Assembly (NCBI RefSeq): GCF_000007905.1
Contig: NC_004917.1
Location: forward strand, 1,488,001-1,552,000
Source: Helicobacter hepaticus ATCC 51449
GTDB taxonomy: Bacteria; Campylobacterota; Campylobacteria; Campylobacterales; Helicobacteraceae
DNA: 64,000 nt
Direction of reading: 5' to 3'
Made by a program: the position numbers and the translations under genes. The notes under the pieces are model-generated. The model was not told where the DNA came from. It saw nothing but the letters and a program-made list of their open reading frames with translations, and made no database searches. The stretch's first letter is position 1, and the number at the start of each line of letters is the position of its first letter. Positions 7,317-14,944 of this stretch are shown here, piece after piece.

Positions 7317-9573
7317 TTTTTTTGCGTTTGGAAGTAATTTTAGGCTTATGTGAGGGTTTATCGCATAGGAGTGTAATATGTGGGCTAGGCAATGGAGCAA
7401 TCGTAATTTTTACATTCCCACCTTTTTTAAGCGCACCAAAGAGAATTTCATCACTAAGAGCAAGTTTAATTTGACTATCAATGATTTTTTTCATCTCCCG
7501 CGCGCCAAGAGATTTATCCATACTTTGTGAAGCAAGATAATTAAGTGCTTTAGAATCTATGCTAAGATGAATTTGACGTGCTTTTAATGAAGTAGCAATG
7601 TCATCAATATATTTTTTAGCTATCAGTTTGTATTCTCGTAAGCCAAGTGGATTAAATGCAATGATTCTATCAATGCGGCTACGAAGCTCAGGAGAAAAGA
7701 GTGATTTTATCGCTACATCATTTTTGCCTTGTAAATTGGCGTTAAAACCAAGAGTATTTGCATCTTGGCTACCCGCATTACTTGTCATAATAACAATTAC
7801 ATTTTTAAAATCGGCTTTATTCCCTGTATTATCGGTTAAACTTGCCGCATCAAGCATTTGTAATAAAATATTATAAATATCGTGATGAGCTTTTTCTATT
7901 TCATCAAATAATAAAACACAATGAGGAGTTTTACGCACCGCATCTACAAGTAAACCTCCTTGTTCAAAGCCTACATATCCAGCAGGAGCTCCAATAAGAC
8001 GCGAAATAGAATGGGATTCCATATATTCGCTCATATCAAACTTCACAAAGCCTATGCCAAGTATTCGTGCTAACTCTTTTGCAAGTTCTGTTTTTCCCAC
8101 ACCACTTGGTCCAGCAAAAACAAAGCTACCAATGGGTTTATTGCCTTCACTTAACCCTGCTTTGTTTGTTTTAATAACATTGCTTAGCTCATCAATAGCT
8201 TTATCTTGCGCAAAAATCCGCTCTTTGAGTTTGGCAGAGAGATTTTGTAGAGATTTTCCTTCATCTTTGCTTATAGAACTTTTGGGAATATGCACACTTT
8301 TGCTAAGGATAGATTCTATATCTTTAATTGTAATAGTTGGGGTCGAATCTATTTTGTTGTGATAGATTCTCATATTTGCACCCACTTCATCAAGTAAGTC
8401 AATAGCTTTGTCAGGAAGGAATTTATCACTTACATACCTTGCAGATAAATCCACACAGGCTTTGAGCGCATTTTTTGTATATTTAATATGATGATAAGAT
8501 TCGTAAATAGGGGCTAAGCCCTCAATAATTTTATAGCAATCTTCTAAGCTTGGTTCTTTGACTTCTATCTTGCTAAAGCGGCGTAATAAAGCTTTATCTT
8601 TATCAAAATGCGTCTTAAATTCAGCAAATGTGGTCGCTCCAATACATCGCAATGAACCATTGGCAAGGGCAGGTTTAAGGAGATTTGACGCATCAAGATT
8701 TGACCCAGAAGTGGCTCCTGCACCTACAATAGTATGAATCTCGTCAATAAAAAGCACACTATGAGGCATTTGTGTTATTTCTTTAAGCACACCTTTGAGA
8801 CGTTTTTCAAAATCGCCACGATATTTACTTCCTGAAATCATTGCACCTACATCGAGTGCAAAAATTTGTGCATTGTGTAGCACTTTTGGGAGTCGTTTAT
8901 GGTAAATCTCAAGTGCTAAGCCTTCGGCTATGGCAGTTTTGCCTACGCCTGGCTCTCCTACAAGGATAGGATTATTTTTTTTGCGCCGAGCGAGGATTTC
9001 ACTTACACGCCAAATCTCTTCCTCTCGTCCAATTACTGGGTCAATTTTTCCTTCTTTGGCAAGAGTAGAAAGATTTTTTGTGTATTTGTTTAGGTAGCTT
9101 TCATTTATATCTCGTGGTGATTCTTTTTGCTCTTGATATATATCTTGCTCTTGTTCTTGATGAGTAATAATTTCTAATACACTTAATCTATCTATGCCTT
9201 GAGACTTGAGAATCTGTGTGCTAAAACTTTGATTTTCCTCCATAATTGAAGCAAGTAAATCGCCAACATCTATATTTTGACGATTGCTATTTTGGGCGTG
9301 TTTTACCATTGCTTCAATGATTCTATCAAGTGCTGGTGTTTGTTTTGGATTTTTAGTGAGCTCGTGAGAGAAAGGGACATATTTTTGTAAATAGAGATTT
9401 GTCATTCGGCGCATTTCTTGGATATTACCGCCACATTTTTTTAAAATAGACATACCTTGCGTGTTGTTCAGGGTAGCAAGGAAAAGATGTTCTGTTGTGA
9501 GTATATTATGTCGCATTTCACGTGCAATATCAATAGATTCATTAAATACAAGTGTGAGGTTTTGCCCTATCAT
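7297..9573 (-). CDS. clpA: ATP-dependent Clp protease, ATP-binding subunit ClpA
   Basis: Hexameric unfoldase that feeds substrates to ClpP. The N-domain (about 1-145) binds ClpS. D1 has Walker A GEPGVGKT at 206-213, and D2 has GPSGVGKT at about 490. The loop with TLGFNANLQ carries the LGF tripeptide that docks on ClpP. At 758 aa it matches E. coli ClpA and lacks the long coiled-coil middle domain of ClpB. The tail is basic (SKRKKN). It lies 12 bases after clpS, the usual pairing, and overlaps the DUF815 gene. Confidence 0.95.
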   Translation of the reverse strand: MIGQNLTLVFNESIDIAREMRHNILTTEHLFLATLNNTQGMSILKKCGGNIQEMRRMTNLYLQKYVPFSHELTKNPKQTPALDRIIEAMVKHAQNSNRQNIDVGDLLASIMEENQSFSTQILKSQGIDRLSVLEIITHQEQEQDIYQEQKESPRDINESYLNKYTKNLSTLAKEGKIDPVIGREEEIWRVSEILARRKKNNPILVGEPGVGKTAIAEGLALEIYHKRLPKVLHNAQIFALDVGAMISGSKYRGDFEKRLKGVLKEITQMPHSVLFIDEIHTIVGAGATSGSNLDASNLLKPALANGSLRCIGATTFAEFKTHFDKDKALLRRFSKIEVKEPSLEDCYKIIEGLAPIYESYHHIKYTKNALKACVDLSARYVSDKFLPDKAIDLLDEVGANMRIYHNKIDSTPTITIKDIESILSKSVHIPKSSISKDEGKSLQNLSAKLKERIFAQDKAIDELSNVIKTNKAGLSEGNKPIGSFVFAGPSGVGKTELAKELARILGIGFVKFDMSEYMESHSISRLIGAPAGYVGFEQGGLLVDAVRKTPHCVLLFDEIEKAHHDIYNILLQMLDAASLTDNTGNKADFKNVIVIMTSNAGSQDANTLGFNANLQGKNDVAIKSLFSPELRSRIDRIIAFNPLGLREYKLIAKKYIDDIATSLKARQIHLSIDSKALNYLASQSMDKSLGAREMKKIIDSQIKLALSDEILFGALKKGGNVKITIAPLPSPHITLLCDKPSHKPKITSKRKKNVAKSF

Positions 9574-9585
9574 TAATATTCCTCG

Positions 9586-9885
9586 TTAAGGCATTTCTTC
9601 AGTAATGACGCGCAAGGGATATCCGTGCTGTTTCGCCATTTGACTTACAATTTGCATTTTGAGCTCAGCGATATCATAAGTGTAGATACCGCATACGCCT
9701 TTTCCATCATTATGGATTTTAAGTGTAATTGCTGTAGCTTCATCAGAAGTTTTGTCAAACACTTCCATAAGAATGCGCGCTACAAAATCCATTGCTGTCC
9801 AATCATCATTTAAAAGCAAAACACGATACATTTTTGGTTCTTCAAGCAAAGTGTCCAAGCTTGTTTCAAATGCCGTATGTGCCAA
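9586..9885 (-). CDS. clpS: ClpS adaptor for N-degron substrates
   Basis: A 99-aa adaptor that delivers proteins with N-terminal Leu, Phe, Tyr or Trp to ClpAP. The binding-pocket motif LLNDDWTAMDFV (about residues 24-35) has the conserved Asn-Asp-Asp and Thr. The later stretch THIHxxG of the family appears here as LKIHNDGKGVCG and keeps the conserved His. The unstructured N-terminal tail is about 17 residues. It is upstream of clpA in the same direction. Confidence 0.95.
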   Translation of the reverse strand: MAHTAFETSLDTLLEEPKMYRVLLLNDDWTAMDFVARILMEVFDKTSDEATAITLKIHNDGKGVCGIYTYDIAELKMQIVSQMAKQHGYPLRVITEEMP

Positions 9886-10023
9886 GAGAATCCTTTATGA
9901 AGTAAAATGTTTAGGGGATTCTATCAAAAATAATATAACAATGTAAAATGGTTTTTTAGAAGTTGTATTTAAAGATGGGACACTTAATGTAAAAAGGTAA
10001 GTAAAGAACAGAAAGTTTAAGAT

Positions 10024-10053
10024 TTGAGAGAGCAAAATCTCTTACTCTCTCAA
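10024..10053 (-). terminator. Stem-loop after oorC, possible terminator
   Basis: An exact 9-bp inverted repeat (TTGAGAGAG / CTCTCTCAA, 12-base loop) starts 8 bases after the oorC stop. A second small hairpin, GAGTT-CAT-AACTC, spans the stop itself. On the transcribed strand the bases after the stem are A/T-rich but have no clear run of T, so termination strength is uncertain. Confidence 0.4.
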
Positions 10054-10060
10054 TTATGAG

Positions 10061-10618
10061 TTATGAACTCACTTTGGCTTCTTTTGCATACTTTTCACCA
10101 AGCTCAAAAGCTTTTTTGTTTGCTTCTTGAACTTTAGCAGGCACTTTTTCTATCATTGTTTGGAATACAAGATTTCTATCTACGCATTGAGTAAAGGTAG
10201 TTGTAATAGCAAGTGCTACAACAGATTGTGTTACGACATTGCCCACCTCTTCTTTAGCAATCGTAATAATGGGAATCTCATAAATTTTAAACCTTTTAAA
10301 ATCCTCTTGGCTTGGTCGCACAAGGTTGGGCTCTACAACAATAACACCCCCTTCTTTTACACCATTTTTAAAAGAATCATAACTCACTTGTGCTGTAGAA
10401 AGCATAAACTCAATTTCGCCCTCATTTGCATAGGGATAAAGGATTTCTTCATTACTCAATAGAATATCCACTTTTGTTGGTCCTCCACGCACTTGGCTCG
10501 TATAAGTTGCCGCTTTTACTCCATAACCTTTATCTTTAATTTGTGCTTCAGCGAGAATTTCTCCTGCCAAAAGCACACCTTGTCCTCCTACACCCGTAAA
10601 TCGTAATTGATGCATCAT
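10061..10618 (-). CDS. oorC: 2-oxoglutarate:acceptor oxidoreductase, gamma subunit OorC
   Basis: The 185-aa gamma subunit of the four-part enzyme that converts 2-oxoglutarate and CoA to succinyl-CoA, CO2 and reduced ferredoxin or flavodoxin. The N-terminal LRFTGVGGQGVLLAGEILAEA is the family's Gly-rich signature, and AATYTSQVRGGPTKVDI follows, as in pyruvate and 2-oxoacid ferredoxin oxidoreductase gamma chains. It is last in oorDABC, one base after oorB. Confidence 0.93.
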   Translation of the reverse strand: MMHQLRFTGVGGQGVLLAGEILAEAQIKDKGYGVKAATYTSQVRGGPTKVDILLSNEEILYPYANEGEIEFMLSTAQVSYDSFKNGVKEGGVIVVEPNLVRPSQEDFKRFKIYEIPIITIAKEEVGNVVTQSVVALAITTTFTQCVDRNLVFQTMIEKVPAKVQEANKKAFELGEKYAKEAKVSS

Positions 10619-10619
10619 C

Positions 10620-11447
10620 TTAGTGTCCCCCTTTAGCTTGAGCTTTTTTAATTACCTCTTCATACGCTTGACAATATTCAATTCTATCTGTCTGATGTTT
10701 AAGGATTCCAGTGGGGAATTTGCCTACACGTTCCTCTGCAGAAAGTGTATCAAATTTACTTTTAGACACAAGGCGAGATTCTATCCATTTAAGCATAGAT
10801 GTTGCTTCACCCATTTTATTTTTACGACCAAGATTAATATGGCAATTACTATGAATGTCAAAAAAGCTAAATCCTTTATGGGTAAAGCCTTCCATAAGGA
10901 CTTTTTCAAGTTTTTTGGGAGTGAGCACACTTTCACGAGCAACAAAACTTGCTCCTGCTGCACTCGCTACTTCACAAGGGTCAAAATTAGGGTCAATATT
11001 ACCATATTGCGCCGTAACCGTCCAAAAATCTTTAGGTGTAGTAGGCGAAGTTTGAGAATTAGTAAGCCCATAAATGAAGTTATTAATCATTACAAGGTTA
11101 AGGTCAATATTGCGCCGACAAGCGTGAATTGTATGATTCCCGCCAATCGCCATAGAATCTCCATCACCAGAGATAACAACTACTTTTTTATCTGGGTTGG
11201 CAAGCTTAATACCTGTAGCATAAGCCATTGTCCTCCCGTGTGTAGTATGCACAGTGTTGCAATTTACATATGAAGAAAATCTTCCTGAGCAACCAATACC
11301 ACTTACTATACACACATCATTCATATTCCAACCAAGTGCATCAATAGCGCGTATCACACTTTTTAAGATAACACCATCGCCACAGCCCCAACACCAAAGT
11401 GTTGGCATTTTGTCCATTCGTAAATATTCTTCGTAATTAAAAGCCAT
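10620..11447 (-). CDS. oorB: 2-oxoglutarate:acceptor oxidoreductase, beta subunit OorB
   Basis: The thiamine-diphosphate-binding beta subunit, 275 aa. CWGCGDG (about residues 19-25) and CSGR supply conserved cysteines used by this family for an iron-sulfur cluster. VISGDGDSMAIGGNH (about 93-107) is the GDG-N motif that holds magnesium and thiamine diphosphate. IDLNLVMINNFIYGLTNSQTSPTT is typical of 2-oxoglutarate rather than pyruvate enzymes. It lies between oorA and oorC, one base from each. Confidence 0.94.
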   Translation of the reverse strand: MAFNYEEYLRMDKMPTLWCWGCGDGVILKSVIRAIDALGWNMNDVCIVSGIGCSGRFSSYVNCNTVHTTHGRTMAYATGIKLANPDKKVVVISGDGDSMAIGGNHTIHACRRNIDLNLVMINNFIYGLTNSQTSPTTPKDFWTVTAQYGNIDPNFDPCEVASAAGASFVARESVLTPKKLEKVLMEGFTHKGFSFFDIHSNCHINLGRKNKMGEATSMLKWIESRLVSKSKFDTLSAEERVGKFPTGILKHQTDRIEYCQAYEEVIKKAQAKGGH

Positions 11448-11448
11448 C

Positions 11449-12573
11449 TTACATCTCCTTGATTGTTGTGATAATCTCTGTGGGCGAAATACTGCGTCCG
11501 TTAGCCTTGCCTAGGAAAGTAATATCTTTTTGCATAATACGTTCCACTTCTTGCTTGTATTGTCCTTTATTGAGTTCAATCATAAGAATTTTCTCAAACT
11601 TTTTGCCCAATGTTTTAAGCTGTTTTGCAGGGCTAGGCCACATTGTGATAGGACGGAAAAGCCCCACTTTCACACCTTGTTTTCTTAAAGTATGAATAGC
11701 CTCTTTTACAGAAAGCGAAACAGAACCATAAGCGATAATGAGAATCTCTGCATCATTAAGCTCATATTCTTCATATTCCACAATATCATCAATGTGGGAT
11801 TCAATTTTGTTAAAAAGTCTGTCAATGAGATTTTGCGAAAGCTTTTCATCTTCAGTTGGGAATCCACTTCCTCCGTGATGAAGCCCTGTAATATGGTATT
11901 TATAACCCTTAAAGAATGGATTAAGGACAGCAGGTTTGTCTTGCGCAACACCATAAGGTTGGTAATCTTTTGGGTCACCTTTAAATTCTTCGCGATTGTA
12001 AATTGTAGGCTTAATGTCTTTTAAATCAGGAATAAGTGTTTTGCCGTGCATATGCCCTATTGTTTCATCAAGAAGCAAGAAAACAGGTGTCATATACTTT
12101 TCAGCAAGATTAAAAGCACGAATAGTTTGTGTATAAGCCTCTTGAAGGTTTCCTACTGCAAGAGCGATTGAACAAAAATCACCATGACTTGGAGATTTGG
12201 TTTGATTAATATCACCTTGCGATACACGTGTAGGTAGTCCTGTGGAAGGTCCTCCACGCATTACATCAACTACCACAAGAGGAATCTCAGCCATAAAACC
12301 ATAACCAATTTGTTCAGATTTAAGAGATATACCCGGTCCAGAAGTGGCAGTCATCGCTTTGACACCACTCATTGATGCTCCTAATGCCACAGCGATACCG
12401 CTAATTTCGTCTTCCATTTGAATAAACTTTCCTCCAATTTTTGGTAACTCAACACTCATCTCGTGGGCAATTTCGCTTGAAGGCGTAATGGGATAGCCAC
12501 CAAAAAAACGACAACCTGACTCTATCGCAGCTAACGCGACAAGTTCATTTCCTCCTGTAATTAACTCACGCAT
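11449..12573 (-). CDS. oorA: 2-oxoglutarate:acceptor oxidoreductase, alpha subunit OorA
   Basis: The alpha subunit, 374 aa, which forms the domains that complete the thiamine and CoA sites. FFGGYPITPSSEIAHEMS (about residues 23-40) and the later MTATSGPGISLKSEQIGYG are signatures of the 2-oxoacid:ferredoxin oxidoreductase alpha family. The TSGPG turn contacts the cofactor. The end of the chain (ILMIELNKGQYKQEVERI) matches the family's domain II. Nine bases separate it from oorD. Confidence 0.94.
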   Translation of the reverse strand: MRELITGGNELVALAAIESGCRFFGGYPITPSSEIAHEMSVELPKIGGKFIQMEDEISGIAVALGASMSGVKAMTATSGPGISLKSEQIGYGFMAEIPLVVVDVMRGGPSTGLPTRVSQGDINQTKSPSHGDFCSIALAVGNLQEAYTQTIRAFNLAEKYMTPVFLLLDETIGHMHGKTLIPDLKDIKPTIYNREEFKGDPKDYQPYGVAQDKPAVLNPFFKGYKYHITGLHHGGSGFPTEDEKLSQNLIDRLFNKIESHIDDIVEYEEYELNDAEILIIAYGSVSLSVKEAIHTLRKQGVKVGLFRPITMWPSPAKQLKTLGKKFEKILMIELNKGQYKQEVERIMQKDITFLGKANGRSISPTEIITTIKEM

Positions 12574-12582
12574 TTTCTCTCC

Positions 12583-12894
12583 TTATATCACCATAAATTT
12601 ATTTTCTTTGATTTTTGCAGCACGTTCTTGTGCCTCTTTGCTGACCTTAGCAAACTTAAATTCTTCCTTATCAGCAACAAAAATCGCAAAATCAGGACAA
12701 TGCAGTTCGCATTCTCTACAACCAATGCAACTTTCTGGATAAGCTACAGAGATGATTTTCCCTAGAACTTTATGTTCGTCTTTTCTCATACCTAAAACGC
12801 CACTCGGACAGAGCGACACACATACATCGCACGCTTTACAACGTGTCTCATCGACCCATACCGGCACATTTTGCGGTGCTTTTTTGATTCCCAT
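12583..12894 (-). CDS. oorD: 2-oxoglutarate:acceptor oxidoreductase, ferredoxin-like delta subunit OorD
   Basis: A 103-aa polyferredoxin with two [4Fe-4S] motifs. C-x2-C-x2-C-x3-C-P appears twice: CKACDVCVSLCP (about residues 18-29) and CIGCRECELHCP (about 55-66). It carries electrons from the OorAB active site to the soluble acceptor. It is the first gene of oorDABC, 44 bases downstream of mdh in the same direction. A basic and glutamate-rich C-terminal tail follows the second cluster. Confidence 0.92.
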   Translation of the reverse strand: MGIKKAPQNVPVWVDETRCKACDVCVSLCPSGVLGMRKDEHKVLGKIISVAYPESCIGCRECELHCPDFAIFVADKEEFKFAKVSKEAQERAAKIKENKFMVI

Positions 12895-12938
12895 TTCCCT
12901 TCCTTTCTCGTTTTAGAATAAATCTACTTTAAGATTCT

Positions 12939-13886
12939 TTAATACAACAACTTGTTATCTTTAAGAATCTCAACTTGTTCTTTGATACCTTGTGTGGAAA
13001 TATTTAACATTTCCTGCTCTTGCTGATTTAGTGGTAATTCTACAATGTGTTCTACTCCTTTTTTGCCAAGTTTAATTGGAAGTCCAAGATAAATATCTTT
13101 TATTCCATATTCACCCTCTGTAAATACGCTACATACGAGTATTTCCTCATTTAGAGTGCTAATAGCTTCAAGTATTTTTATCACCCCGCTTGCAGGAGCA
13201 AAATACGCTGAGCCTTTCTGATAATAATTTACAATTTTAGCTCCACCCCCCTTTGTTTCCTTGATGAGCTCCTCTTGCATTTTAGGAGTGAAAATATCAG
13301 TAAAAACTTTGCCCTCACATAGGCAATGACGTAGCAAGGGTAACATATCATCGCTATGAGAGCCTATTACATACGATTGTATATGTTTGTTAAAATCTCC
13401 AAGCATTACTTTGCTTTCATAGGTAAGTCGTGCACTATCAAGAATCCCTGCCATACCGATGACACGTTCTTTTTCAAACTTACTCCACTGCTTTGCTACA
13501 AGACACATTGCATCAAGTGGATTTGAAACAACAATTAGTAAGGATTGAGGAGCGATTCTAGCGACATTTGAGCTGATTTCTTGTATAATACTTGCATTTT
13601 TAAGAAGCAAATCATTACGCGTCATATTTGGTGTGCGTGGAAATCCAGCGGTGATAATAACCACTTCACTTTCAGCTATTTCTTCATAGCTATTACAACC
13701 CTTAATAAGAATAGGAATATCAAAAATAGCTGCAGCTTGGGAAATATCAAGCCCTACACCTTTGCAACGAGGAATATCATTGCTAAAAAGGAGAATCTCT
13801 TTTGCAATATGTCGCATAGCACCTAAGAATGCAATATGAGAACCGACATTGCCAGAGCCGCCTATGATAGCAATTTTCTCAAACAT
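12939..13886 (-). CDS. mdh: Malate dehydrogenase (NAD-dependent)
   Basis: Interconverts malate and oxaloacetate. The N-terminal IAIIGGSGNVGSHIA is the NAD-binding GxGxxG site. The substrate residues appear as ITAGFPRTPNMTRNDLL (two Arg), VVSNPLDAM, and GMAGILDSARL with the second conserved Arg. The catalytic His is in VIGSHSDDMLPL. The start at 13886 follows AAGGAAAAAA; an upstream in-frame ATG would add 19 unsupported residues. The position next to oorDABC groups two steps of the citric acid cycle. Lactate dehydrogenase-like enzymes share the fold, but the triple-Arg pattern favours malate. Confidence 0.9.
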   Translation of the reverse strand: MFEKIAIIGGSGNVGSHIAFLGAMRHIAKEILLFSNDIPRCKGVGLDISQAAAIFDIPILIKGCNSYEEIAESEVVIITAGFPRTPNMTRNDLLLKNASIIQEISSNVARIAPQSLLIVVSNPLDAMCLVAKQWSKFEKERVIGMAGILDSARLTYESKVMLGDFNKHIQSYVIGSHSDDMLPLLRHCLCEGKVFTDIFTPKMQEELIKETKGGGAKIVNYYQKGSAYFAPASGVIKILEAISTLNEEILVCSVFTEGEYGIKDIYLGLPIKLGKKGVEHIVELPLNQQEQEMLNISTQGIKEQVEILKDNKLLY

Positions 13887-14014
13887 TTTTTTCCTTTTTA
13901 GAGATTGAAAATATCTTTGTATGGCTTTTAAGATATTCATCACAATACTTAAAAGTTAAACAAAAAATTTAACTTGCTAACTATGAAACAATTTAACTTA
14001 AAAGCAAATAAAAC

Positions 14015-14944
14015 TTAGAAATAGCTACGATGTTCTTCGTAAGTTTTACTAAATTTATGTGTGCCTGTGGCTCTATCTCGTACAAAATAGAGATAATCCA
14101 CATCAGCAGGCTTAAGCACCGCTTCAATGGCTTGTAGGCTTACGCTTCCAGCAGGATATGGTGGCACACCTTTATTTTTATAAGTATTATAGGGGCTATT
14201 GTCATTACGGATACGTTCAGGTGTAATCTTAGAATGTGAATATTGCCCATAATTAAGTGAGCCGTCCATTTGCAGAGGCATATTTTTTTTGATACGATTA
14301 AACACTACGGCTGCAACAATGGGCATTTCTTCGTTATTTGCTGCTTCTTTTTGCACCACAGAAGCAATACTCACATTTTTAAACCATTGTTCTTGATTGT
14401 ATGAGCCGAGTAGCTTTATCGCATTTTGTTCGTGTCGTTTTATGGAGATTTCATAGAGAATCTTCATTATTTCATCTTCTTTAATACCAACAGGAAGGCT
14501 ATAGGTATCGGGAAAAATCACGCCATCAGGATAAGGAAAATACTTATCATAAGCGCTTTGGAGTTCTTCTGTAGAAAGATTAAATTTTTGGGAGAGTATG
14601 CGAATGAAATAATACAGAGTTTCACCTGGAATCAGTGTAACTTCTTTAGTTGCAGCTTTTGAGCTTACAAGAGATTTAAAAAATGCACCTTTAGGTAACA
14701 ATTCAGCTTTCATATCAATATATCCACTTTGTGGTTGTCCTAAGAAACGAATAAAAAGAGTGTCTAATTTATTAATGTGTTGCCCGTTATCATTTAAGTA
14801 TGCTATAATTTTGGGCAGTGAGCCTTTGGGCAGATTGATTATGCGTTCAGTTTGCACAGGGTGAAGCAAATAAAACAATATGGTTATAACAATGATAATA
14901 AAAAAATCCAAAAGCATTGCAAGTATAGTTATTTTTTTACTCAT
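14015..14944 (-). CDS. mltG: Endolytic murein transglycosylase MltG
   Basis: Cleaves nascent peptidoglycan glycan strands and so sets their length. There is one N-terminal membrane segment (about residues 10-28), then the YceG domain. The catalytic Glu sits in SVVQKEA, and later motifs are FNRIKKNMPLQMDGSLNYG, SPYNTYKNKGVPPYPAG and LYFVRDRATGTHKFSKTYEEH. In older annotations the family is misnamed aminodeoxychorismate lyase. The ATG at 14944 lies only 17 bases after a TATAAT, so the leader would be very short. The 5' end overlaps the divergent AsmA-like gene. Confidence 0.93.
   Translation of the reverse strand: MSKKITILAMLLDFFIIIVITILFYLLHPVQTERIINLPKGSLPKIIAYLNDNGQHINKLDTLFIRFLGQPQSGYIDMKAELLPKGAFFKSLVSSKAATKEVTLIPGETLYYFIRILSQKFNLSTEELQSAYDKYFPYPDGVIFPDTYSLPVGIKEDEIMKILYEISIKRHEQNAIKLLGSYNQEQWFKNVSIASVVQKEAANNEEMPIVAAVVFNRIKKNMPLQMDGSLNYGQYSHSKITPERIRNDNSPYNTYKNKGVPPYPAGSVSLQAIEAVLKPADVDYLYFVRDRATGTHKFSKTYEEHRSYF
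14801..14809 (+). promoter_or_regulatory. Extended -10 promoter for the AsmA-like gene, inside mltG
   Basis: TGC-TATAAT is a perfect extended -10 element on the forward strand, 71 bases before the ATG at 14880. It lies wholly within the mltG coding sequence on the other strand. Confidence 0.5.

Noticed and set aside
7598-8362. Long forward-strand frames within clpA
   Set aside because: They lie opposite the ClpA coding sequence, show no motifs or ribosome sites, and follow from its codon bias.
10623-11273. A 216-codon forward frame opposite oorB
   Set aside because: It is antisense to a complete, motif-rich oorB and its translation shows no recognisable domain.
13887-13943. N-terminal extension of malate dehydrogenase
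   Set aside because: The ATG at 13886 has a strong AAGGA site and begins at the normal NAD-binding strand.
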